The notes beneath the pieces are model-generated. The model was not told the DNA's origin, did no database searches, and saw only the letters and a program-made list of their open reading frames with translations. A stretch of 46,297 bases of DNA from an uncultured Flavihumibacter sp. (GTDB lineage: Bacteria; Bacteroidota; Bacteroidia; Chitinophagales; Chitinophagaceae). Both the position numbers and the translations under genes were made by a program. Of this stretch, positions 34,168-41,751 are shown one piece after another; the stretch's first letter is position 1, and each line of letters begins with the position of its first letter. Location of the stretch: assembly GCA_946482545.1 (NCBI GenBank), contig CAMLRX010000020.1, positions 1 to 46,297 on the forward strand, written 5' to 3'.

Positions 34168-34188
34168 AAATATACTACAAATATACTA
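34168..34188 (-). promoter_or_regulatory. Direct repeat overlapping the -7 element of the Rrf2 gene, candidate operator
   Basis: AAATATACTA occurs at 34168-34177 and again at 34179-34188, an 11-bp period. On the minus strand the perfect -7 box TATATTTG (complement of 34178-34185) is inside the repeat, so a bound protein would block transcription. Self-regulation is an inference from Rrf2 habits. Confidence 0.45.
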
Positions 34189-34207
34189 GGAAAGTAGGGA
34201 ATGGAAC

Positions 34208-34849
34208 TCAGATCAGTTTGTGCTCGTAAGCATATTTGATGAGCCCGAGTACACTGTTGGTGGATGTTTTCCTGAAGATGTTCTTCCGGTGTGTTTCTAC
34301 GGTTCTTTCACTGATGAAAAGGGCATCGGCGATCTGTTTGTTGTTGAATTCTTTTTCAATCAGGGCGATGATCTCAATTTCCCTGGCCGTCAGGTGCACT
34401 TCGGCGTTTTCTTTCTGGATCAGGCTTGCCTTACCCATTTCAGCCATCACTTCTTCGCTGAAATAAAGGCCGCCCCCCGCGATTTTATCGATGGCATGCA
34501 GCAGTTCGGATTTGCCGATGTTCTTCAATACATAACCCGCAATGTCCGCATCGGAAATCATCTGGTTCACCAGTTGGCCCTCGCCGCTCATCGACAGTGC
34601 GAGTATGCGTATATGCGGGTATTGCTTCCGGATGGTGGCCGCCAGTTCTCTGCCGTTCATTTCGGGCATCATCACATCTGTTAACAGTACGTCTACGGGG
34701 ATATTCCTGAGCTGGTCGAGCAGGAAACGTGCGCTGGTGGTGGTGATCTCCACGCTGTACCGGGGCTGCCCCTCTAAAAGAGAGATCAACCCATCGATTA
34801 CGATCTGGTGGTCATCTACTACCGCGAGCCTGATTTTGTCCTGCGCCAT
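34208..34849 (-). CDS. NarL/FixJ-type response regulator
   Basis: A 213-residue two-component regulator: a receiver domain (residues 5-125) with the acidic pair Asp12-Asp13 and phospho-acceptor Asp58 in VLLTDVMMPEMNG, then a LuxR-type helix-turn-helix (about 145-208) with LTAREIEIIALIEKEFNNKQIADALFISERTVETHRKNI. It is predicted to bind DNA after phosphorylation. No histidine kinase is encoded in the window, so the partner and signal are unknown. The gene lies 19 bp downstream of dapB, as the last member of the parA-parB-DUF5683-dapB run. Confidence 0.92.
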   Translation of the reverse strand: MAQDKIRLAVVDDHQIVIDGLISLLEGQPRYSVEITTTSARFLLDQLRNIPVDVLLTDVMMPEMNGRELAATIRKQYPHIRILALSMSGEGQLVNQMISDADIAGYVLKNIGKSELLHAIDKIAGGGLYFSEEVMAEMGKASLIQKENAEVHLTAREIEIIALIEKEFNNKQIADALFISERTVETHRKNIFRKTSTNSVLGLIKYAYEHKLI

Positions 34850-34868
34850 GCGCCGAAGTTATTGATTT

Positions 34869-35585
34869 TTAAAGGCCCAGTACTTCTTTCATGCTGAAAA
34901 TTCCTTTCTTCCCGGCAATGTATTCCGCGGCCAGTACTGCGCCGGAAGCGAACCCGGTACGGTTGTGCGCGGTATGAATGATCTCAATGTCATCGATGGG
35001 AGAGGAATATTTTATTTTGTGGGTACCCGGTGCCGGATCGATTCTTTCGGAAAGAATGCTGAGTTCTGCGGGGTTCTCGGTAGTGTCGTTTACCCATGAC
35101 TGTTTCCTACTGATTTTTTCCATCACCTGTTCGGCCAGCGTAATGGCTGTGCCGCTTGGTGCATCCAGCTTCTGGGTATGGTGAATTTCCACCATGCTCA
35201 CGTCATAATCAGCGTGCGGCGCCATGAGTTCGGCGAGTTTGCGGTTCAGTTCGAAGAAGATGTTCACGCCGATGCTGAAATTGCTGGCGTACAACAATGT
35301 GCCGTTTTTCTCCTTTACCAAGGCCGTTACTTCGTCGTATTTGTTCAGCCACCCGGTGGAACCGCATACGAGCGGCACGCCCGCTTCAATACAGCGGATC
35401 ACATTGTCGTAGGCGCTTTCGGGCCCCGTGAACTCGATTGCTACATCGGCTTGCTGAATATTTGCTATGGTATTGTCTTCCAGGTTATCGATACTGATCT
35501 TCAGTACGATCTCGTGGCCTTTGGCCACAGCAATCTTTTCAATGGCCTGGCCCATTTTGCCGTATCCTATTAGCGCTATTTTCAT
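34869..35585 (-). CDS. dapB: 4-hydroxy-tetrahydrodipicolinate reductase
   Basis: An enzyme of lysine and diaminopimelate synthesis, thus also of peptidoglycan precursors. The 238-residue protein has the N-terminal nucleotide-binding motif GYGKMGQAIEKIA and the active-site signature EIHHTQKLDAPSGTA with the catalytic His-His and Lys. It is somewhat shorter than the E. coli enzyme, as is usual in Bacteroidota. The DUF5683 gene upstream ends 11 bp before it, so it is part of the par operon. Confidence 0.95.
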   Translation of the reverse strand: MKIALIGYGKMGQAIEKIAVAKGHEIVLKISIDNLEDNTIANIQQADVAIEFTGPESAYDNVIRCIEAGVPLVCGSTGWLNKYDEVTALVKEKNGTLLYASNFSIGVNIFFELNRKLAELMAPHADYDVSMVEIHHTQKLDAPSGTAITLAEQVMEKISRKQSWVNDTTENPAELSILSERIDPAPGTHKIKYSSPIDDIEIIHTAHNRTGFASGAVLAAEYIAGKKGIFSMKEVLGL

Positions 35586-35596
35586 CGTGTTGTTTT

Positions 35597-36247
35597 CTAG
35601 CGCAGCGAAATTACGCTTTTAGAAGAGTTTTTCCCGATGTTCAATACAAAGCTTATGCCTGTGGTATTGGCCATTGGACTGTAACCTGGTTTTATCTGAA
35701 AACTCAGGTCCTCGCTTACATCAAATGCTTTAAGGTGTGCGTCCACTGTGGCATCCACTACGTTCAGGCCCCAGAAGAGGAGGAAGAATAAAACGGAATA
35801 ATCTATATACCGTCTGAATTCATCCCGGCCGTTCTTGATGGATTGTGCAGAGTAAATTTTCAATTCGTCGGGTACGAGTACGTCGTTGGAAGGGATGGTA
35901 TCGGCCAGCAACCGGTATGCATCGCGGTAGAGACGGTAGGTTTTGATATTGTCGGTGAATACATAAGCCGTGGTACCCAGCGCACCATAAACCAGCGGAA
36001 GTTTCCAGTAGCTACGGTTATAAATCTGTCCCCATCCGGGTAAAATAGCGGAACGGATCGTTGCTTTCCGCGGGATGATCTCCCGTTTTTTCCGCGTTTT
36101 CACGGAGTCTTTTTCCGTAGCAACGGAATCGGTTTTCACTGGAACAATATTACCGTCTTCACGGATAATCAGGCTGGAAGAATCCTTATCCTGCGCGGAA
36201 ATGCAGCAGGATAAGGCGGAGAAAAATAATATGAGAAAGTATTTCAT
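35597..36247 (-). CDS. DUF5683-domain membrane protein
   Basis: A 216-residue protein with a signal peptide (residues 1-18, ending CISAQ), a basic stretch (about 51-63) and the conserved block ATIRSAILPGWGQIYNRSYWKLPLVYG, which marks DUF5683. Two hydrophobic segments (about 79-98 and 150-168) suggest membrane association. The function is unknown. It overlaps the parB stop codon by one base (TGATG). The order parA-parB-DUF5683-dapB is one I recall from other Bacteroidota genomes. Confidence 0.87.
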   Translation of the reverse strand: MKYFLILFFSALSCCISAQDKDSSSLIIREDGNIVPVKTDSVATEKDSVKTRKKREIIPRKATIRSAILPGWGQIYNRSYWKLPLVYGALGTTAYVFTDNIKTYRLYRDAYRLLADTIPSNDVLVPDELKIYSAQSIKNGRDEFRRYIDYSVLFFLLFWGLNVVDATVDAHLKAFDVSEDLSFQIKPGYSPMANTTGISFVLNIGKNSSKSVISLR

Positions 36248-37170
36248 CAGTTAACTGTAACATTCATTTGTTCCAGTATCTTGTTCAACTCCTGGATGGA
36301 ATAGTATTCGATGCTGATACTTCCATATCCTTTTTTGTTGTGCTGGAGTTTCACTTTGGTACTGAAATGCGATGCCAAGTTATCTTCAATTTTTTTGAAA
36401 GCGGGCGGTATTGTGGCTTTTGCGTTATTTTTAACAGCTTCAGGCTTGCCACCTTCCTTGTACATTTTGCGTACGAGGTCTTCGGTTTGGCGAACGGAAA
36501 GTCCTTTATTTTTCACTTCGCCATAGATGTAGAGTTGTTTATCCACTGCGTCTATGGAAATCAACGCGCGTGCGTGTCCCATAGAAAGGTCTGCGTTCCT
36601 GACGGCCACCTGGATATCTGGCGGCAATTTAAGCAGACGGATATAATTGGTTACCGTACTTCTTTCTTTTCCCATTCTTTCGGCCACCTGTTCCTGCGTG
36701 TAGGAGAGTTCGTCCATCATCCTTTTGTAAGACAATCCGATCTCCATCGCATTCAGGTCTTCCCTTTGGAGGTTCTCCAGCAGGGCCAGTTCCAGCAGTT
36801 GCTGGTCGTTGGCCTGGCGGATGTAGGCGGGAATATCTTTCAGTCCGGCGATTTTGCTGGCGCGGTACCTTCTTTCACCCGAAATCAGGCGGTATTTCCC
36901 GTCAGGAAGTTTGGATACCGTGATGGGTTGGATGATATCGTGCATTTTGATAGAGTTCGCCAGCTCGTTGAGGGCGGTCTCTTCAAAATCGTGGCGCGGG
37001 TTTTTGGGGTTGGTCTCGATCAGCTCTATCGGGATGCGGATGATGCCCGTAGCCGCGTCCACCACACTGCTTTTCAGGTTACCGGTGGTGGTTTTCAGAT
37101 CGGCGTCAATATTCTTCAGCAGGGAGCGTATCCCTTTACCCAGCGCTTCTTTCTTATTCGGAGTCGTCAT
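36247..37170 (-). CDS. parB: Chromosome-partitioning protein ParB
   Basis: A 307-residue ParB/Spo0J protein, the CTP-dependent DNA clamp that loads at parS and spreads near the origin. The N-terminal CTP-binding domain has the motif ISGERRYRA (about residues 97-105), the central helix-turn-helix includes YTQEQVAERMGKERSTVTNYIRLL, and the C-terminal dimer domain ends the protein. The first 17 bases overlap the parA gene. No parS-like palindrome was found in the window. Confidence 0.95.
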   Translation of the reverse strand: MTTPNKKEALGKGIRSLLKNIDADLKTTTGNLKSSVVDAATGIIRIPIELIETNPKNPRHDFEETALNELANSIKMHDIIQPITVSKLPDGKYRLISGERRYRASKIAGLKDIPAYIRQANDQQLLELALLENLQREDLNAMEIGLSYKRMMDELSYTQEQVAERMGKERSTVTNYIRLLKLPPDIQVAVRNADLSMGHARALISIDAVDKQLYIYGEVKNKGLSVRQTEDLVRKMYKEGGKPEAVKNNAKATIPPAFKKIEDNLASHFSTKVKLQHNKKGYGSISIEYYSIQELNKILEQMNVTVN

Positions 37171-37978
37171 CGTGTTCGGTAGTTAATATTCTGTCTTCCT
37201 GGTTAATTTTAGTGAGGTTGTTCTTTTGCAGTATTTCTTTTGCGAGGTGCAGGTAATTGAGTGAACCCTTGCTTTCCGCATCGTACAGGATAACGGGTTT
37301 CCCGAAACTTGGCGCTTCGCTGAGCCTTGTATTCCGGTGTACGATCGTATGGAAGACCATATCTTCGAAATGCCTTCTTACTTCACTCACCACCTGGTTG
37401 CAGAGGCGGAGACGGCCGTCGTACATGGTCATCAGGATACCTTCAATCACCAGTTCAGGGTTCAACCTGTTCTGCACGATCTTAATGGTGTTTAATAATT
37501 TACCGAGACCTTCCAGGGCGAAGAACTCACATTGAACGGGTACGATCACGGAATCTGCTGCTGTTAACGCGTTCACCGTAATCAGACCCAGGGAAGGAGA
37601 GCAGTCGATCACGATAAAATCGTAATCATCTTTAATGACCTCCAGTGCATTTTGCAGCACCAGTTCCCGGTTGGGGTAGTTGATCATTTCGATTTCGGCA
37701 CCCACCAGGTCGATATGTGAAGGAATCACATCCAGGTTGGGGATATCCGATTTCAGCACCACATCTTTTGCGGGCGTATCGTTCACCATGCAATCGTAGA
37801 GGCTCTGCGTGATGTTGTGGAGGTCGAAGCCCACGCCGGTGGTACTGTTCGCCTGCGGGTCAGCATCTACGAGCAGTGTCCTGTACTCGAGTACAGCGAA
37901 ACTTGCCGCCAGGTTAATGGCGGTGGTGGTTTTACCCACTCCTCCTTTTTGGTTTGCTACGCCTATGATTCGGGCCAT
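37154..37978 (-). CDS. parA: Chromosome-partitioning ATPase ParA (Soj)
   Basis: A 274-residue ATPase of the ParA/MinD class that forms a nucleoid-bound gradient for segregation with ParB. The deviant Walker A motif KGGVGKTTT (residues 11-19) is intact, and the second conserved block LLVDADPQANST follows. The short N-terminus, without a DNA-binding extension, indicates a chromosomal rather than a plasmid ParA. It is the first gene of the operon leading to the response regulator. Nothing else in the window suggests that the replication origin is close. Confidence 0.96.
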   Translation of the reverse strand: MARIIGVANQKGGVGKTTTAINLAASFAVLEYRTLLVDADPQANSTTGVGFDLHNITQSLYDCMVNDTPAKDVVLKSDIPNLDVIPSHIDLVGAEIEMINYPNRELVLQNALEVIKDDYDFIVIDCSPSLGLITVNALTAADSVIVPVQCEFFALEGLGKLLNTIKIVQNRLNPELVIEGILMTMYDGRLRLCNQVVSEVRRHFEDMVFHTIVHRNTRLSEAPSFGKPVILYDAESKGSLNYLHLAKEILQKNNLTKINQEDRILTTEHDDDSE

Positions 37979-38007
37979 GCTGTTCGGGTTCTTTAAGTTA
38001 TAATGGA

Positions 38008-38703
38008 TCAGGAATTACCTGTTTGAAGGGTAATATCGGTGCCAATAGCTGGCAAATGTAAGGTTAACCCGGCATTTCGGAACATTTCCCGGGCTTTTTC
38101 ATGGTCAACGCGTATAAATCCGAAGGTATCGTAGTGGACGCCCACAATATGGTCCACGTTTACCCATTCGGCGGCCTGAACGGCATCTTCCACGCCCATG
38201 GTGAAATTGTCGCCGATAGGCAGCACCGCAAAGTCCAATTTTGCCCAGCGGGGGATGAGTTGCATGTCCATGGTAAGCGCCGTATCACCACTATAGTAAA
38301 AGTTTCCTTCTTCTGTAGTAAAAACAAATCCCATTGGGTTTCCGCCATAACTTCCATCGGGCAGGCCACTGGAATGCTGGGCCACCACACACTTTACGGC
38401 GCCGAAATCGAAGTCCCATTTCCCGCCGGTATTCATCGGGTGGGTATTGGCAACGCCGTTTTTATTCAGCCATTCATGAATTTCCCAGGCGGCCACCACT
38501 GTGGCTCCGGTACGCTGCGCAACGGCCACGCAATCCGCAAAGTGATCGGCATGACCATGGGAAAGGAAGATATAATCTGCCAGAATGCTGTTGATGTCCA
38601 CTGCTTTCGCCAGTTCGTTGTACGTAACAAATGGATCGAATAAGATATGCTTTCCTTTGATTTCCACAGAGAAGCAGGAATGGCCGTAATAGGTTAGTTT
38701 CAT
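38008..38703 (-). CDS. UPF0173-type metal-dependent hydrolase (metallo-beta-lactamase fold)
   Basis: A 231-residue cytoplasmic MBL-fold hydrolase. It begins MKLTYYGHSCFSVE, as UPF0173 proteins do, and has the metal motif SHGHADH (about residues 49-55) and further ligands in VVAQHSSG, YYSGDTAL and GVHYDTF. The substrate is unknown in general for this family. It has no evident operon partner: parA starts 30 bp downstream in the same direction, but a 367-bp repeat region lies upstream. Confidence 0.92.
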   Translation of the reverse strand: MKLTYYGHSCFSVEIKGKHILFDPFVTYNELAKAVDINSILADYIFLSHGHADHFADCVAVAQRTGATVVAAWEIHEWLNKNGVANTHPMNTGGKWDFDFGAVKCVVAQHSSGLPDGSYGGNPMGFVFTTEEGNFYYSGDTALTMDMQLIPRWAKLDFAVLPIGDNFTMGVEDAVQAAEWVNVDHIVGVHYDTFGFIRVDHEKAREMFRNAGLTLHLPAIGTDITLQTGNS

Positions 38704-39070
38704 GTGTTTTATGGCTTTTTCTTTTAATGTGAAATGGTCTCAGGAGAAATCAATTCATATTAAGGGATGTTCCGGTGCAAAAATAATCGTTCGTGGTTGA
38801 ATTCGGGAACAATTACATTCCTTTGCTGTTAGGAAAGCACGCTAGGAAGTTTCCACGCAAAGACGCAAGGGAGCAAGGACGCAAAGCCTTGATTGTTTGA
38901 TAGAGGTTTTTGACAACAGGTTCCTGAGGTTTAGTAATGTTAAGGGGCTAGTGGGCACCCTCATCTTACCATACAAACCCATTCAACCTTTCCTCATTTA
39001 AGCCGCTCCTTGCGTCCTTGCTTCCTTGCGTCTTTGCGTGAACCAAAGCTTCTGCGAGAAAAAACAATAC
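38704..39070. repeat. Gene-free 367-bp region with inverted GCAAAGACGC-type repeat pair (38851-39042)
   Basis: The left arm 38851-38890 contains CGCAAAGACGCAAGG and GCAAGGACGCAAAGCC; the right arm 39007-39042 is its near-exact reverse complement (TTGCGTCCTTGCTTCC, TTGCGTCTTTGCGTG). About 116 bases without an open frame separate them. The unit resembles those at 26221-26438 and 31416-31475. The hydrolase promoter is expected at the left end. Confidence 0.7.
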
Positions 39071-39580
39071 ATGGAAGAAAAATACCTCATCATAGCCGGC
39101 ACCGACCGGCCCGGCAGCAATACCATCAAAATAGCACGCCTCTACCGCCAGATGCTTGAAAAAAAATCCATTGAAGCGAAACTCTTTTCCCTCGAAGAAT
39201 ACAACCCCCTCGGAAAAGGAGAAGAGCGCCAGGTATGGCAGGAAGAATGGCTGATCCCGCCCAACAAATTCATTTTCGTGTCGCCGGAGTACAACGGAAG
39301 CATCCCCGGCATACTGAAATTACTCATCGATCAGGCCGATATCAGAAGGGCATGGTGGCATAAAAAAGCAATGCTGGTGGGCGTTTCCACCGGAAGAGCG
39401 GGGAACCTTCGCGGGATGGACCACCTCACCGGTATCCTGCACTACCTTAAAATGCACGTGCTCCCCAATAAACTGCCCATCTCAACAGTAGATAAACTGC
39501 TCGACGAAAACGGACAACTCTCCGATATGCCGCTCATCCATTCCATGGAAGCGCAGGTGGACGAATTCATTCAATTTTAA
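39071..39580 (+). CDS. NADPH-dependent FMN reductase-like flavoprotein
   Basis: A 169-residue flavodoxin-fold protein of the NADPH-dependent FMN reductase family. The start at 39071 gives MEEKYLIIAGTDRPGSNTIKIA, the phosphate-binding N-terminus; an upstream ATG at 39026 lies in the repeat and is rejected. The hallmark SPEYNGSIPGILKLLID (about residues 76-92) is present, followed by VSTGRAGNLRG. It probably reduces flavin or quinone substrates in the cytoplasm. The metallophosphoesterase gene follows after 9 bp, suggesting cotranscription. Confidence 0.9.
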   Translation: MEEKYLIIAGTDRPGSNTIKIARLYRQMLEKKSIEAKLFSLEEYNPLGKGEERQVWQEEWLIPPNKFIFVSPEYNGSIPGILKLLIDQADIRRAWWHKKAMLVGVSTGRAGNLRGMDHLTGILHYLKMHVLPNKLPISTVDKLLDENGQLSDMPLIHSMEAQVDEFIQF

Positions 39581-39589
39581 ACAAAAAAA

Positions 39590-40837
39590 ATGCGAAACAG
39601 CAACGGTTGGTGGATCATTGTGGCGATCATGCTGCTTTTGGATGTATATGTTTTCCAGGTGGTGAAATACCTTACCCAGGGCGCGGGCGATAAAACAAGG
39701 CTGCTGGTGCATGGCGCTTTCTGGCTGGTTTCAGGCGTGGCGCTTTTGTTCATGGTGCTGATCCCTTTCGTGAATTACGACAACTGGCCCAAAGCCGCGC
39801 GTACGTATATTTTCGCAATGGTGGTGGGATTGTTTTTCGCGAAGCTGATTGGAACGATTTTCTTTTTCGCCGATGATGTGAGGCGTGGCATCATGTGGGT
39901 GGTGGGCAAGGCTTTCAGCAATCCTTCCGTTGAAGTGAACCATTCCGGAGAAGGCATTTCCCGCTCCACTTTTATGAGTTGGCTCGGCATTGGTGTGGGC
40001 GGAACCTTGTTTGGCAGTCTGTTGTTCGGGTTCCGGAACAAATACAATTACAGAATAGAAAAACTGGTACTGCATTTTCCCGAGTTGCCAGCCGCCTTCA
40101 AAGGGCTGAAGGTGGTACATATTTCAGATATACATTCCGGGAGTCTGCAGGATGAAAATGGGGTGCGGAAAGGCATCGAAATGATCATGAATGAAAAGCC
40201 GGACCTGATCCTTTTTACAGGCGACCTCGTGAACGACCGCGCCACGGAAATGGACCCATGGAAGCAACTGTTCGGTTCCCTCAAAGCGCCGCTGGGTGTA
40301 TATTCCACCCTCGGCAACCACGATTATGGCGATTATGTAAGCTGGGAAAATGATGAAGTGAAAGCGAAGAACCTCGAAGCGCTGAAGGCCGTTCATGGCG
40401 ATATGGGCTGGCGGTTACTGATGAATGAACATGTGGTGCTGGAAAAAGAAGGACAACAAATTGCCTTGCTCGGCATCGAAAACTGGGGCGCGAAAGGCCG
40501 CTTCCCCAAATACGGTAAGATGGACACCGCTTACCCGGGCACTGAAAATATTCCGTTTAAAATATTGATGAGCCACGATCCTTCTCACTGGGATGCACAG
40601 GTGCGGACCACTTACCCCGATGTGCAACTGATGCTGGCCGGGCATACACACGGTATGCAGTTCGGCGTGGAAATGCCCGGGTTCAAATGGAGCCCGGTAC
40701 AATATATGTATAAGCAATGGGGGGGATTGTATGAAGAAGGAACGCAAAAACTATATGTGAACCGCGGCTTCGGTTTTATCGGGTATCCCGGAAGGGTAGG
40801 CATCCTGCCGGAAATTACGGTATTCACCCTGGCGTAA
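39590..40837 (+). CDS. Membrane-anchored metallophosphoesterase
   Basis: A 415-residue protein with three or four N-terminal transmembrane helices (within residues 1-150) and a C-terminal calcineurin-like phosphoesterase domain. The metal-binding motifs are in order: HISDIHSG (D-x-H), FTGDLVNDR (GD), STLGNHDYG (GNHD), LMSHDPSH and AGHTHGMQ (GHxH). The layout resembles YkuE/YaeI-type enzymes such as UDP-2,3-diacylglucosamine hydrolase relatives, but the substrate is open. The hydrolase part probably lies on the outer face of the inner membrane or in the cytoplasm; topology cannot be settled from sequence. Confidence 0.9.
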   Translation: MRNSNGWWIIVAIMLLLDVYVFQVVKYLTQGAGDKTRLLVHGAFWLVSGVALLFMVLIPFVNYDNWPKAARTYIFAMVVGLFFAKLIGTIFFFADDVRRGIMWVVGKAFSNPSVEVNHSGEGISRSTFMSWLGIGVGGTLFGSLLFGFRNKYNYRIEKLVLHFPELPAAFKGLKVVHISDIHSGSLQDENGVRKGIEMIMNEKPDLILFTGDLVNDRATEMDPWKQLFGSLKAPLGVYSTLGNHDYGDYVSWENDEVKAKNLEALKAVHGDMGWRLLMNEHVVLEKEGQQIALLGIENWGAKGRFPKYGKMDTAYPGTENIPFKILMSHDPSHWDAQVRTTYPDVQLMLAGHTHGMQFGVEMPGFKWSPVQYMYKQWGGLYEEGTQKLYVNRGFGFIGYPGRVGILPEITVFTLA

Positions 40838-41017
40838 TTTTTTCCGAACGGAATAGGGGTGAAGGAATATACAGTTGTATTCCTGCTGAAAGCAAAGAAT
40901 TACTTAAAAAACGGTTTCCTTTATCGGCAACGGCCATAGGTTCATCACTTATAACAATCTTTAACAACCGGTGGCATGTAAGTTGATTTCGTTGAGGAAA
41001 GCTAAAAAACGACTTGT

Positions 41018-41611
41018 ATGAAAAAGAGTATTTTTTTCCTGGCCATCGCCCTGCTGGGTTTTGCTCAGATCAGCCTCGCTCAGAAACCTAATTTCGGACT
41101 CGGTATCAAAGCCGGGGCCAACATGAACAAAATTGACGGGCAGTCTTTCAAAGACGGGTACAATTTCGGCTACCAGTTGGGTGGTTTCGCCGAACTCAAT
41201 TTCAGTAAAACATTCGGACTGCAGCCCGAAGTATTGTGGACGGAATCGAATGCCCGCACCGGAGCGGAATTCGAGGACATCTACCAGGACCTCGGCGCAC
41301 AGGTAAAAGATGTAAAACTGAACTACCTCGCTATCCCACTGTTGCTGAACATCCGTCCTTCCAATTTCATCACTTTCCAGGTGGGACCGCAGTACAGCAT
41401 CCTGATCGATAAAGACAAACGCCTTCTGGACAATGGAAAAGAAGCTTTTAAAAGCGGGGATTTCTCCATGCTGGGTGGTGTACAACTGAAATTAGCCATG
41501 TTCAGGGCCTATGGCCGCTACGCGGTAGGTCTGAACGACATCAACGATATTGATAACCGCGACCAGTGGAAAAGCCAGGCATGGCAGGTGGGCGTAGGTT
41601 ATGTATTCTGA
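41018..41611 (+). CDS. Small outer-membrane beta-barrel protein (PorT/OMP_b-brl type)
   Basis: A 197-residue protein with a clear signal peptide (residues 1-21, ending SLAQ) and alternating beta strands typical of the Bacteroidota outer-membrane barrel domain: LGIKAGANMNKIDG at the mature N-terminus, then FGYQLGGFAELNFSKTFGLQPEVLW, and VGVGYVF as last strand with terminal aromatic residue. Such eight-stranded barrels are common in this phylum and lack assigned roles. It is monocistronic with a strong terminator. Confidence 0.88.
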   Translation: MKKSIFFLAIALLGFAQISLAQKPNFGLGIKAGANMNKIDGQSFKDGYNFGYQLGGFAELNFSKTFGLQPEVLWTESNARTGAEFEDIYQDLGAQVKDVKLNYLAIPLLLNIRPSNFITFQVGPQYSILIDKDKRLLDNGKEAFKSGDFSMLGGVQLKLAMFRAYGRYAVGLNDINDIDNRDQWKSQAWQVGVGYVF

Positions 41612-41633
41612 TAAAACAGCAGAAAAAGATTAG

Positions 41634-41663
41634 AACCCGGTCAATTCGACCGGGTTTTTTTGT
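41634..41663 (+). terminator. Terminator of the beta-barrel gene
   Basis: AACCCGGTC (41634-41642) pairs with GACCGGGTT (41648-41656), followed by TTTTT. Confidence 0.92.
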
Positions 41664-41751
41664 ATGGCACCAATATTGACCCCGTAGTTTTCCCACTTTT
41701 CCCGCCATCCCGCGGGCAGAATGGCAGTACTTTTATCTTAAATAAGCACGG

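Noticed and set aside
36268..37182. A 304-residue open frame on the plus strand opposite parB
   Set aside because: Shadow of parB; composition rich in Phe, Val, His and Gln with no domain.
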